Source: Rebecca billardiae RCC1528 (Eukaryota > Haptophyta). Taken from it: a stretch of DNA of 64,000 nt. Under the pieces are notes generated by a model. The model was not told where the DNA came from. It was given only the letters and a program-made list of their open reading frames with translations, and ran no database searches. Below are positions 40,456 through 51,012 of the stretch, one piece after another. Where the stretch lies: contig OZ251239.1 in assembly GCA_965240325.2 (NCBI GenBank), positions 1,054,001 to 1,118,000 on the forward strand, read 5' to 3'. Position numbers and translations under genes: made by a program. The stretch's first letter is position 1; each line of letters begins with the position of its first letter.

Positions 40456-42510
40456 CGAGCGCGAGCGCGCGCGCTCGGCACGCCCCCCGCGCGTGTACCG
40501 CATGCCCGAGCCCGCCCTTCAGATGCGCACGGCGCGCGCGCCGACTCGGCGCTTCTCGCTGGCTCTAGCCGCAGCCGCACCTCTCCGTAGCCGTTGGTCG
40601 TGACACACCCAGCTCAGCTTGGTCAGATTCGAGCTCGAGCTCTCGCGCGCGCGACAGTAGAGGCGGGCCGCCGGTGCCATGTGTACGCTCATCGGGGCCG
40701 TACCTGGCGCTGCGCGCCGCGCCGGCGCGCGCGCGTGTGCGCACGCGCCGCAGCAGCCGTGTCGTTGCTTGAGCCGTGAGGCGCCGGCTGATCGGCAGGT
40801 CGGGAGGTCGTGAGATCTGAGCTGAGCCGAAACTCCGGCCGTGGCGGCGGCGCAGGATGAGCGCCGAGCGCGCGCGCGCGCCCTCGCGCTCGGCACGCCC
40901 CCCGCGCGTGTACCGCGTGCCCGAGCCCGCCCTTCAGATGCGCATGGCGCGCGCGCCGACTCGGCGCTTCTCGCTGGCTCTACCCGCAGCTCTCCGTAGC
41001 CGTTGGCCGTGACACACCCAGCTCAGCTTGGTCAGATTCGAGCTCGAGCTCTCGCGCGCACGACGGTAGAGGCGGGCCGCCGGTGCCATGTGTACGCTCA
41101 CCGGGGCCGTACCTGGCGCTGCGCGCCGCGCCGGCGCGCGCGCGTGTGCGCACGCGCCGCAGCAGCCGTGTCGTTGCTTGAGCCGTGAGGCGCCGGCTGA
41201 TCGGCAGGTCGGGAGGTCGTGAGATCTGAGCTGAGCCGAAACTCCGGCCGTGGCGGCGGCGCAGGATGAGCGCCGAGCGCGCGCGCGCGCCCTCGCGCTC
41301 GGCACGCCCCCCGCGCGTGTACCGCGTGCCCGAGCCCGCCCTTCAGATGCGCATGGCGCGCGCGCCGACTCGGCGCTTCTCGCTGGCTCTACCCGCAGCT
41401 CTCCGTAGCCGTTGGCCGTGACACACCCAGCTCAGCTTGGTCAGATTCGAGCTCGAGCTCTCGCGCGCACGACGGTAGAGGCGGGCCGCCGGTGCCATGT
41501 GTACGCTCACCGGGGCCGTACCTGGCGCTGCGCGCCGCGCCGGCGCGCCAGCTTGCGCGCACGCGCCGCAGCAGCCGTGTTGTTGCCTGAGCCGTGAGGT
41601 GCCGGCTGATCGGCAGGTCGGGAGGTCGTGAGATCTGAGCTGAGCCGAAACTCCGGCCGTGGCGGCGGCGCAGGAGGAGCGCCGAGCGCGCGCGCGCGCC
41701 CTCGCGCTCGGCACGCCCCCCGCGCGTGTACCGCGTGCCCGAGCCCGCCCTTCAGATGCGCACGGCGCGCGCGCCGACTCGGCGCTTCTCGCTGGCTCTA
41801 GCCGCAGCCGCAGCTCTCCGTAGCCGTTGGCCGTGACACACCCAGCTCAGCTTGGTCAGATTCGAGCTCGAGCTCTCGCGCGCGCGACAGTAGAGGCGGG
41901 CCGCCGGTGCCATGTATACGCTCACTGGGGCCGTACCTGGCACTGCGCGCCGCGCCGGCGCGCCAGCTTGCGCGCACGCGCCGCAGCAGCCGTGTTGTTG
42001 CCTGAGCCGTGAGGCGCCGGCTGATCGGCAGGTCGGGAGGTCGTGAGATCTGAGCTGAGCCGAAACTCCGGCCGTGGCGGCGGCGCAGGAGGAGCGCCGA
42101 GCGCGCGCGCGCGCCCTCGCGCTCGGCACGCCCCCCGCACGTGTACCGCGTGCCCGAGCCCGCCCTTCAGATGCGCACGGCGCGCGCGCCGACTCGGCGC
42201 TTCTCGCTGGCTCTAGCCGCAGCCGCACCTCTCCGTAGCCGTTGGCCGTGACACACCCAGCTCAGCTTGGTCAGATTCGAGCTCGAGCTCTCGCGCGCGC
42301 GACAGTAGAGGCGGGCCGCCGGTGCCATGTATACGCTCACTGGGGCCGTACCTGGCACTGCGCGCCGCGCCGGCGCGCCAGCTTGCGCGCACGCGCCGCA
42401 GCAGCCGTGTTGTTGCCTGAGCCGTGAGGCGCCGGCTGATCGGCAGGTCGTGAGGTCGTGTGAGCTGAGCTGAGCCAAACCTCTGGCCATGGTGGTGGCG
42501 CGCGGGCAGC
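40456..42510. repeat. Five-copy ~409/415-bp tandem array
   Basis: The word CTTCAGATGCGCA occurs at 40517, 40932, 41341, 41750 and 42165 (steps 415, 409, 409, 415). Units share long blocks including GTGACACACCCAGCTCAGC, GAGCTCGAGCTCTCGCGCGC and TGAGCCGTGAGG. Copies two and three are almost identical; the fifth decays after about 42,450. The 6-bp length variants differ by an extra GCAGCC-type hexamer around 40575 and 41810. No coding function supported. Confidence 0.92.
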
Positions 42511-43263
42511 TGTGACCTCAAGTGCGGGCGTGCACGCGCGTCGCACAGCCCTGCATCGACGTTACCGGCATCTGGCTCGGTGAAGTCCGGCCCAAACATA
42601 TGAGCCCCAGCACCATCTCAATGGCTTGGCCGAGCCCGTCGTTCACGGAGAGGTCGTGGCGATCATAGGTCGCTGCCATCGCAGTCTTCGATACGCGCTG
42701 ACCCTTCCTGTATGCCACGGCTAAGCTCAAGTTGGCCATGATCGTCGGCGCCGCTGCTCGCTGTGCGCATGGTCGCACCGTGGGGCTCTCGGCCGCCGGC
42801 GGCGGTCGCCCTGCAGCCATGCACAAGCTGCTTGCCGATTGGTCGGTTACAAGAATCTACTTTTGAATCGCAGCCATCATCCGTCCAAGAGCTCCGGCGA
42901 CGGCCGCGTGCGGCGCGGTGGCGGCCGCCTGGGCGACACAGCGCGCGCAGCACCCGGCGTTAGAGCGCAATCGACGCATACAACCTCAAAGAGACAGCGC
43001 TAGTGGGTCGTACTATCGTGGTTTGCAGCCCTTCTCTCCATGCTCTGCGCATTGCCACCGCCGCGCGCCGCAACGCTTAAGCATCAGCGAGCTCTCGCAA
43101 ATCACTACGCGCATGGTCTCCTCCTCGCCCACCAGGGCCGAATGATCGGAGGTCGCGCTGTGGTGGAATACCAACCTAAATATTGTCGTGCGCGTGGTGC
43201 AGCCCGGGCGCCTCAGCGCACCCCTGGCACCAGCGCACTATTTACCTCTCTTTTATTACCACT
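42511..43263. other. Spacer between the 410-bp array and element copy 2
   Basis: Lower-GC stretches near 42830-43000 and 43170-43260. On the minus strand about 42518-42826 is open, with a segment MANLSLAVAYRKGQRVSKTA that has normal-looking composition, but I recognise nothing and cannot call it a gene. Confidence 0.4.
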
Positions 43264-43265
43264 TA

Positions 43266-44073
43266 GTACCCCTCAGGTTTAAGCGTTCGCTTCGCTGGCT
43301 ACGTGATTGCACGCCCGCTCACGCCGTGACGAGCGCACCATGGCGGCTCTCTCGCTTGTGGCGCACGGTCGGGGAGCACCCGCGTCTGCGCAGACACACG
43401 GCTCGCCCGCAAGTGTGCTGTGTCGCGCACGCGCGCGCTCGCGCGGCCGGCCATCGCGCACAGACCTGACTGGTCTCACATGCACCAGCATGGTCGTGCA
43501 CGCACAGCGCCGCTCCGCGCACGCAATAAATTCGAGCGTGGTGCGCATGCACGTACACTCTGTGTCCCTGGTCCACACACAGCGTGTGAGCTCGTGCTTT
43601 GACCACGTGCAGGCGCACCACAGACTTTCGCGCAGCTGCCGCGCCGGGCCGTGCCAGCGGCTCGACAGGCTCAGCTCGTGGGCAGCGCTCGCTCGATTGC
43701 ATGCTCCTGCCGCGCAGGGTGCCCAGCTTGCTGCGCTCGGTGTGTACTGGCGCGCTCGGACGGCACCCCGCGTACGCCTCGGGCCACGCGTGGGAGCCTA
43801 GCTCCACGCACGGAGGACTCGCAGGCGCAGGCCGGCGGCTGCCTCACACGGCTTGGTCGGGAGGCCGCCGCGCGGCTACCGTCGAGCTCGCCGATCGGCT
43901 GCACCTACTTTCAGCGCACGCTACCGCCGCCTCGCGCACGACACGGCAAGGTTGAACACGTGACTGTGGGCGGGCATCAGCCCCAAGTACGCAGCCATCA
44001 GCACCACGGCCTTCACCTTCAGCGCCGACGATAGAGCCGCCGCTTGATTTTATCGCTTAAACTTGAGGGCCAC
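43266..44073. mobile_element. 808-bp TIR element, copy 2 (TA-flanked)
   Basis: Same terminal inverted repeats, length and TA flanks as copy 1, displaced by exactly 3,923 bp. All open frames inside are identical to those of copy 1, so the copies are identical or nearly so. Surroundings differ completely (left flank ...CCACT, right flank TATGAC versus ...GTGTA and AGTCGG), which argues for transposition rather than segmental duplication. Confidence 0.78.
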
Positions 44074-44089
44074 TATATGACAGTGTGAA

Positions 44090-44200
44090 AAAGTAAATCC
44101 GGGCGCCTCCGGACGGGGCATCGCGCGCCGCGCAAGCTGCTTGGCCCAGCAACCCCCCGTAAAAGTTGTAAAGTGTAAGTAAGTCCGGGGCTTTCGCGGG
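44090..44200 (-). repeat. Partial inverted copy of the AT-core repeat family
   Basis: GTTGTAAAGTGTAAGTAAGT at about 44165 and CCTCCGGACGGGGCATCG at 44106 are the reverse complements of segments of the 46.3-kb array, in the same relative order as at 39.0 kb but with an altered middle. Confidence 0.65.
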
Positions 44201-44588
44201 TCCAATCCGGGATCCCGCAGCCCGAGCGGCGGCGCGATGTTCGCCGCCATGGTCGATGGTGTTCGCAAGCACGTTCAGAAGCCGCCCGCCCTCGACGACG
44301 CGATCTGCACGTGCGCGCGTTGGTCAGAGCACACGCGTGACGTGGGTGAGTCGGGGGACTACCCACTACGAAGCAAAGTAGAGCGTGAAGCAAGGTAGAG
44401 TGTGTTTCCGCGTGCGCGCTCGGGCAGCTCTGCTGTGACCCCTCGGCCACGTCGTGATGTGTGCGTCCGCGCGCACGGCCACGCCAGCGTGGCCAGTGCG
44501 CTTCCTCTTCAACGACACCAACGAGCTCGCCCTGGCGCACAACGTTGGCAGCAGCGCCGTGACTACACGGCTGCTGGTGGTGCGCGTG

Positions 44589-45115
44589 TCCGGTTGGCCA
44601 CACCCTCGTGACTCTGCGGCTGCGCGCAGAAGCAGCGCCACCGGCGTGCTGCTGCCTGCCGGCATGCTGGTGGCGCCCGCGCCCGCGCCGCCGCCGCCAT
44701 TTTGTGACCGTCCCACAGTGCGCCCCGCTGCATGCGCCTTGTGGCGCGCGTCCGGTTGGCCACAGCCTCGTGACTCTGCGGCTCTGCGGCTGCGCGCACA
44801 AGCAGCGCCACCGGCGTGCTGCCGCTGCCGGCATGCTGATGGCGCCCGCGCCCGCGCCGCCGCCGCCATTTTGTGACCTTCCCGCGCCGTGCGCCCCGCT
44901 GCATGCGCCGTCTGGGGCGCGTCCGGCTGACCGCAGCCTCGTGACTCTGCGGCTGCGCGCGCAAGCATCGCCACTGGCGTGCTGCCGCTGCTCGCATGCT
45001 GATGGCGCCCGCGCCCGCGCCGCCGCCGCCATTTTGTGACCTTCCCGCGCGGTGCGCCCCGCTGCATGCGCCGTCTGGGGCGCGTCCAGTTAGCCACAGC
45101 CTCGTGACTCTGCGT
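44589..45115. repeat. ~165-bp tandem array, about 3.2 units
   Basis: TCCGGTTGGCCACA-type starts at 44589, 44751, 44921 and 45086, each followed by GCCTCGTGACTCTGCG; CCATTTTGTGACC recurs near 44698, 44867 and 45030. A more diverged relative with GCCGCCGCCAT and TGTGCGCCCCGCT lies near 45,945. Confidence 0.85.
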
Positions 45116-46325
45116 CTCTGCGGCTGCACGCGCATCTACCGCGGCGGGCTGCGCCTGCTGTTCACGGCCAAGGCGGACGGCGAACCCCGTACATCCCCGC
45201 CGCGGTCGTTGCCACCGCCGGCGACGGCGTCGTGCGCTGCGAGTGGCTTGCGCGCCTGCCCGCGTGGCACGCCCTCCGCACCCGCACTGTGCCCGCGGCT
45301 TGGCCCACACGCGTGCACAACGAGGCGGTCGAATGGGCAGCGCGTGCGTAGACGGCACCTGCGCCGTCGGGTCAGCGCCGCCCGTGCGCCGGGCGTGCGC
45401 ACCTTCCCGCCTCGCCAGCTGGCGCGCGAACCGCCCTCGCCGCGTGGCTAAACGAGCAGCTCGGCTCGCGCGGCGCGGGCGAGCCGATCAGTGCGCGCCC
45501 GGCGGCGCCGGGCGCTGGCCGCCGATTACGCGCGTGTACGCGGGGCGCTCGCCGGGTCTACTCGCGACGTGCTCGACGGCGAGTCGATGGTGTGACTACA
45601 AGCGCAGTGAGCACTGGCGGCGGATTGTCTTCTACTTCGCCAAGCTAGACGGCATCGACCTCTGCTGCGTGGACGACGCGTGTGTCCACGCGCACGGCCG
45701 CGCAGGCGCAGCTGCCGTGCGCCTTCGTGGCTTCCTTTTGACGGTGCCGACGGGCTCGCCCCCTCACCACGCGTGGCCTGCGCGGCCGTGCAGCGCGGGC
45801 ACGGTGGCTCGCGCGGCAAGGCGCCGGTTGCGCGCTCGCAGCAGTTTGCAGCCCTCCGGCGCGCGGCGTTTGCTGCAGCGCCGTGACCACGCGGCTGTGG
45901 GCCGCGCCACTGGTGCTGCTGGCCGCCGCGGCCATGCCGCCGCCGCCATGATACGACCTTTTCGCGCTGTGCGCCCCGCTACACACAGCGTGCGTGGACG
46001 ACCGCGCTGCGCCTCGCGCCAAATGGCGCCCAGCAATACGGATGCGCACTGCACACTGCGTGCAGCGGGTTGAACGGCCCTGGCTGTGGCGTGCAACGTG
46101 CGCCGTAGAGGCGTGACTCGCCAGCCCGCGGCGGGCGTAGCGCGCGCACGCACGGGCGAGCAGCACTACTGCGTGTTGCTCAGCCGCGCCCGCGCCGCGC
46201 CATCGGTAGGTGGTGGCGCCCTCGACCGGTATCGAATCGCCCTCCCTCACCTACCTCCCTCGCCCGGGCGGGTCGATCGCGGGCGCCGGCATCGCGATCA
46301 AATCGCGTCCGGCCGCGTCGTCCCG
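45116..46325. other. Spacer, no supported gene
   Basis: Contains open stretches in several frames, one of which (45201-45350) reads like ordinary protein (YIPAAVVATAGDGVVRCEW), but none is long, recognisable or free of early stops. Possibly relics of an element. Confidence 0.4.
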
Positions 46326-47330
46326 CCCGGACCTACTTTACACTTTACAACTTTACAGGCCCTCTCGCGCCCGCGGCCCGGCGGCGGCGCGGCGGCCGGC
46401 GGGCCAGCATGCGTCCGGTCGGACTGGCCGGACATGTCCGGCTGGGCTCCCGGACCTACTTTACACTTTACAACTTTACACGCCGGGCTGGGTGCTGGCC
46501 TGGCTCGTGCTCGATGCCCCGTCCGGACGTGCGCTCCCGGACCTACTTTACACTTTATACAACTTTACAGGCCCTCTCGCGCCCGCGGCCGGCCGGCCGG
46601 CGGCGCGGCGGCCAGCATGCGTCCGGTCGGACTGGCCGGACATGTCCGGCTGGGCTCCCGGACCTACTTTACACTTTACAACTTTACACGCCGGGCTGGG
46701 TGCTGGCCTGGCTCGTGCTCGATGCCCCGTCCGGACGTGCGCTCCCGGACTTACTTTACACTTTACAACTTTACAGGCCCTCTCGCGCCCGCGGCCGGCG
46801 GCGCGGCGGCCAGCACGCGTCCGGTCGGACTGGCCGGACATGTCCGGCTGGGCTCCCGGACCTACTTTACACTTTACAACTTTACACGCCGGGCTGGGTG
46901 CTGGCCTGGCTCGTGCTCGATGCCCCGTCCGGATCTGCGCTCCCGGACCTACTTTACACTTTACAACTTTACAGGCCCTCTCGCCCCCGCGGCCGGCGGC
47001 GCGGCGGCCAGCATGCGTCCGGTCGGACTGGCCGGACATGTCCGGCTGGGCTCCCGGACCTACTTTACACTTTACAACTTTACACGCCGCGGGCTGGGTG
47101 CTGGCCTGGCTCATGGTCGATGCCCCGTCCGGACGTGCGCTCCCGGACTTACTTTACACTTTACAACTTTACAGGCCCTCTCGCGCCCGCGGCCGGCGGC
47201 GCGGCGGCCAGCATGCGTCCGGTCGGACTGGCCGGACATGTCCGGCTGGGCTCCCGGACCTACTTTACACTTTACAACTTTACACGCCGGGCTGGGTGCT
47301 GGCCTGGCTCATGGTCGCGCCAGCCAGATC
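46326..47330 (+). repeat. Five-dimer ~200-bp array with ten AT-core 20-mers
   Basis: The core TTTACACTTTACAACTTTAC starts at 46337, 46460, 46547 (2-bp insertion), 46668, 46755, 46866, 46953, 47064, 47153 and 47264. Spacing alternates: 123, 87, 121, 87, 111, 87, 111, 89, 111. One spacer type starts AGGCCCTCTCGC and contains the palindrome CCGGACATGTCCGG; the other contains GGGCTGGGTGCTGGCC and ends GATGCCCCGTCCGGA. GC-rich spacers and AT cores alternate regularly. All three forward frames are open through much of it because stops are absent, not because it is coding. Confidence 0.92.
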
Positions 47331-47402
47331 AGTCGCGCGCGCGCGGCGGCACTGCGCGCGCGCGGGGCGCGCGTGCCTTTCCTAGAAACTTCCGCAGAGC
47401 CG

Positions 47403-47538
47403 CGAGAAGGTTACACTTTACATAGTGACAGGGCTGGACCAGGCTTACTAGTTACACATAGGAGACCACGACGTTACATATAGGAGGCATAGGCTACATT
47501 TCTACTATACGGCTTTTCTGGGGGGTGTAACCTTCTCG
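47403..47538. repeat. 14-bp inverted repeat CGAGAAGGTTACAC, 108-bp interior
   Basis: CGAGAAGGTTACAC at 47403-47416 and its exact reverse complement at 47525-47538. The interior is AT-rich with several TTACA(C/T)ATAGGAG words. The same 13-mer occurs alone at 38297, just after the TPR gene. Confidence 0.75.
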
Positions 47539-48141
47539 TGACAGGACCACCACCGCTACTGTCAGTATAGCTACAGGTTTATTCAATAATTGCTCGGACT
47601 ACCGACGATCAGGTCGGAGATCCGCGGGTCCGCAAGACTTGGAGCCTGCTGCTGCCCGAGGTCGGGCAACGTTCTGTGAGAGTGCTAGGCTAAGAGTGGC
47701 ACCTGACGCCAGTCCGCGATTATCAACGGAGTCCGTGACGGTGCCGTGCCGATTCTAGTCACCGCCGTCACTAGTCAGACGGTCAATCCCGGATTCCGGG
47801 CGCCCGCGCACCCGCATCAGCCTTGCTCTGTCGTCGTCGCTCGTGCCGACCGACTGATGCGACGTGCCCAGTGTGCAAATTTTATGATGGTGCGCACGTG
47901 GAGTCGCACCGAAACGCATGCGCACTCGCGGGTGACACTGCCCGCCCAGGACCAGATCCAGGCCCGATTGCGGTGCGCGCGCACGGTCGGCCAGCTGTAC
48001 ATCTGTGGCGCCAGGCAGGCCGCCCGTGACAGGTATCCACGACGAGGTTACCGGCCGCAGTGCCTGGCGCCGTGCGCGCAGCTGCCGTCAATCATGGCAG
48101 TAGCTCCATCGCTGGGGTTGTCGGTCTTATTCAGGTGCATC
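47539..48141. other. Spacer (603 bp), no gene seen
   Basis: No repeat partner or credible reading frame noticed between the short inverted repeat and the foldback element. Confidence 0.4.
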
Positions 48142-48817
48142 TAATCTCCCGTAACGGTCGAGCACCCCTCGCTAGGCGAGGGGTGCGGCGGAAACGACAG
48201 TGGAAACCCGGGGACTTTGTCCCCGCGCCCCTATCGCGGGCTCTGGCGCGCGAACGCTTTGTCACTACTGGCTCCCCGAGGTGGAGAGCGGCGCTCCGTG
48301 CACCAACAAAGACATCCCCAGCCGCATGTTGCCACTCGACACCTCGTCTCGCCTCGCGCGGAGCCAACTTGTCGTGTGCGGGAGCCACCCGTAGCACACT
48401 GGGCCGTGTAGCGACGCGCGTGGCGGGTCAACAGTGCATCGCGAAGGCGTCGCACGCGCAATCCGTTGAGTACATACTCATGTCTGTCCCATGGCACGTC
48501 GTGCGCCGCCGTGTGCGCCGAGGCACTCCCGACTCGCGACGCGCCGCGTGCAGCACACAGCCTGTGCTTCGGGTAGCTCCCGCACACCACAAGTTGGCTC
48601 CGCGCGAGGCGAGACGAGGTGTCGAGTGGCAACATGCGGCTGGGGATGTCTTTGTTGGTGCACGGAGCGCCGCTCTCCACCTCGGGGATCCAGTAGTGAC
48701 AAAGCGTTCGCGCGCCAGAGCCCGCGATAGGGGCGCGGGGACAAAGTCCCCGGGTTTCCACTGTTGTTTCTGTTGGCGGTGTCGCAGAGCGACCCGCCGG
48801 CCGTTACAGGGCCATTA
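48142..48817. mobile_element. 676-bp foldback element with ~240-bp terminal inverted repeats
   Basis: Ends are TAATCTCCCGTAACGG on the left and, reverse-complemented, TAATGGCCCTGTAACGG on the right. Inside these the arms match almost perfectly from about 48202 to 48390 against about 48765 to 48580 (for example GTGGAAACCCGGGGACTTTG, ACCAACAAAGACATCCCCAG). Arms surround roughly 190 bp of unique sequence with no transposase. TA at both outer edges suggests a 2-bp target duplication. It ends 98 bp before the sulfotransferase start codon. Confidence 0.78.
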
Positions 48818-48914
48818 GAAGGCGGTGGGTCTTATTGGTTGAGCGCGCGCGGAAATGTCCGGCCGCCCGGGTCCCGGGTGCCGAGAGACACACTGCGCGA
48901 AAAGACGACGAGCG

Positions 48915-50317
48915 ATGGCGACCAGCCCGGCTGATGAGGCGGCCGTCCTCGCCGAGCACGTGCTCAAGTTGAGCGTTCCCACCGCGCTCTCGGCACTCGC
49001 GCTCCTCGCGATCGTCTCACTGTGCGTGGTGTATACCATCCTCTCGCTCCGGCGCGAGAAGGCCAAGGCCGAGCAGGCCGCGCAGCGCGCCAACCAGGCG
49101 CTGCATGAGGCGCGCGCGCGCATCAGCCAGCTCGGCCTCGACCTGATGGCGGTCCGCAACTCGCTGATGCACTCGCCCGAGAGCGTGGAGAACGGACGCC
49201 GCTTCAAGGCGCGCTGGAGCGACGTCTTCGTCACCACCTACCCCAAGTGCGGCACGACCTGGATGCAGCAGATCGTGCAGGCGTTGCGCTCGGGCGGCTC
49301 GCTCGAGTTCGGCGAGATCTGCGAGGTGATGCCGTGGGACATCGTCGCGCAGGACTGCGCGCAGTCGCTCGACGCGGAGCAGCCGTGGTTCCCCCGCGCG
49401 TTCAAGTCGCACGAGTCCGCCGAGACCATCGCGCCCGGCGGCCGTTACATCTACGTGCTCCGTGACCCGTGTGACGCGCTCGTCTCGTTCTGGCGGTTTC
49501 TCCCCGGGTACATGGGGCTGCGGCCGTCGGACATCAAGCTGGAGGACTTCACCGACGCGGTGCGCGGCGGTTTTGCGCCGCGCGTGCACGGCGCGCGCGG
49601 GCCGACCCGCCCGTGCGCGGGAGAGCCAGAGGGCCTCGCGACCAGCTGAGCGAGGCCGCGCGTCCACCGCGCCTGCCCCGCGCGACGCGCGTGCGCACGT
49701 GTGCATGCGCGTGCGGCCGGCCGGCTTCGCGCCTGCTGCGCGGCGCCATGCAGATCTTCGCCGGCGTGAGCAAGTCGGGCACCATCTGGAACCACCTGCT
49801 CGGCTGGTGGCACCGCCGCCACGAGCCGGACGTCCTCTTCGTCTTCTACGAGGACCTCCTGGAGGACCTGCACGGCCAGGTGCGGCGCGTGGCTGACTTC
49901 TTGTGTGTCGGGAAGAGCGGCGGCGGCGGCAGCCCGGCGGGCCCGGGCTTGCGAGGCGGCGGCGGCAGCCCGAGCACGGGGGTCCTCGGCGTCGAGCGCG
50001 AGACGCTGGTGCGCATCGCGACGAAGCAGTCGCTGCACGCGTTCATGTCCGCGCCCGAGCACGCGCACCACTTTGACGACCACTTCGTGCGCGGGAGGCT
50101 CGCCGTGCGCATGCGCCTGCCAGCAGACAGCGAGCTCGACGCCCGCGCGAGCAAGGTGCGCCAAGGTGGTGGGCGCTCGGGCTACGGGCTCCCGCCGGCG
50201 ATTCAAGCCAAGCTCGACGCCGAGTGGGTGCGCATCGTAGAGGCGGCCACTGGCATCCGATGCTACGCCGAGATGCGCGAGATCGCGCACAGGGAGGCGG
50301 CGATGATGAACAGATGA
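48915..50317 (+). CDS. Membrane-anchored sulfotransferase (PAPS-dependent), one intron
   Basis: Exons 48915-49559 and 49754-50317 (402 aa); intron GTGCGC...GCAG, 194 bp, phase 0, giving FTDA-IFAGVSKSGTIWN at the join. Residues 20-42 are a membrane anchor and 45-75 a coiled stem, as in Golgi type II enzymes. The 5'-phosphosulfate loop is TYPKCGTTW (Lys111), the catalytic base His166 lies in FKSHES, and the 3'-phosphate site is YVLRDPCDALVSF (Arg183, Ser191). The C-terminal half carries DVLFVFYEDLLEDL and a glycine-rich insert near 285-305; the family's GxxGxWK-like end reads QGGGRSGYGLP. Acceptor unknown (carbohydrate, steroid or lipid). Confidence 0.87.
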
Positions 50318-51012
50318 TGGCCGCCAGTGCCAGTGTCAGAGTGGTAGTGACAGACCTGTGACCTGTCTGGTCACTGGTGGGCGGCGGCGGACGGCGCGGC
50401 GGGACTCGTCAGGGCGGAGTTGATAATTAAATGGCGCGCGTGACGATGATGATGATGAGTGACAGACAGTATCGGACTCACCCGAGTCCCGACGCCGTGA
50501 CTACAGTCTACTGACTACTCCGCAGTCCGCTCGGACCGCTGTCCGTCCGCATTCGCAATGCCCGCCGCCGATTGCGCTGGCCTGCGGCTGCGCACCGTGC
50601 GGCCCGTGGCCGTGGGTTAGCCGTGGGACTGTCGGGCACCGTGGGTCAGCTGCCACCCACTCTGGAGTGCACTGCCAGTGCCCGAGCCCGAGTGCAGCAG
50701 ACCCGCCCTGCGGGCGCGGTGCGCGGTCGGACTCGGATGCGGGCGATGCGGCCGGCGCAGAGTACGGCGTTACTTAGTACTTACCGAATCGTGAGTCTCG
50801 TCAGCCGCGTTGTACCAGGCCGCCGGACCCGCCGGAGGACCTACTGCTGCTTTATAGACAGCTTGACGATCTCCCGGGCCGGCCGGCGGCCCCCGGCATG
50901 GCCTGACGCCGGTGACACCGTAACAGGTATCGGACAGACTCACGCCCACGGACACGGAGTCACGGTCTCGGCGTGCTGACATCCGATATGAGTCGGATGC
51001 CAAGCAGTGTCA
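50318..51012. other. Intergenic (695 bp) between convergent genes
   Basis: A GATGATGATGATGA run near 50447 and otherwise no structure or gene that I can support. Confidence 0.5.

Noticed and set aside
40519-42228. Repeated minus-strand frames of about 125 codons as a tandem gene family
   Set aside because: They exist because the 410-bp unit repeats; composition is Arg/Ala/Ser-rich and the frame is not preserved better than the DNA.
46337-47284. Regular 20-mer array as a CRISPR
   Set aside because: Intervening sequences are two repeated types, not unique spacers, and the genome is eukaryotic.
46086-47483. Long open frames (up to 465 codons) in all three forward frames
   Set aside because: They lie in the tandem AT-core array; repeated translation of the same unit in every frame shows absence of stops rather than coding.
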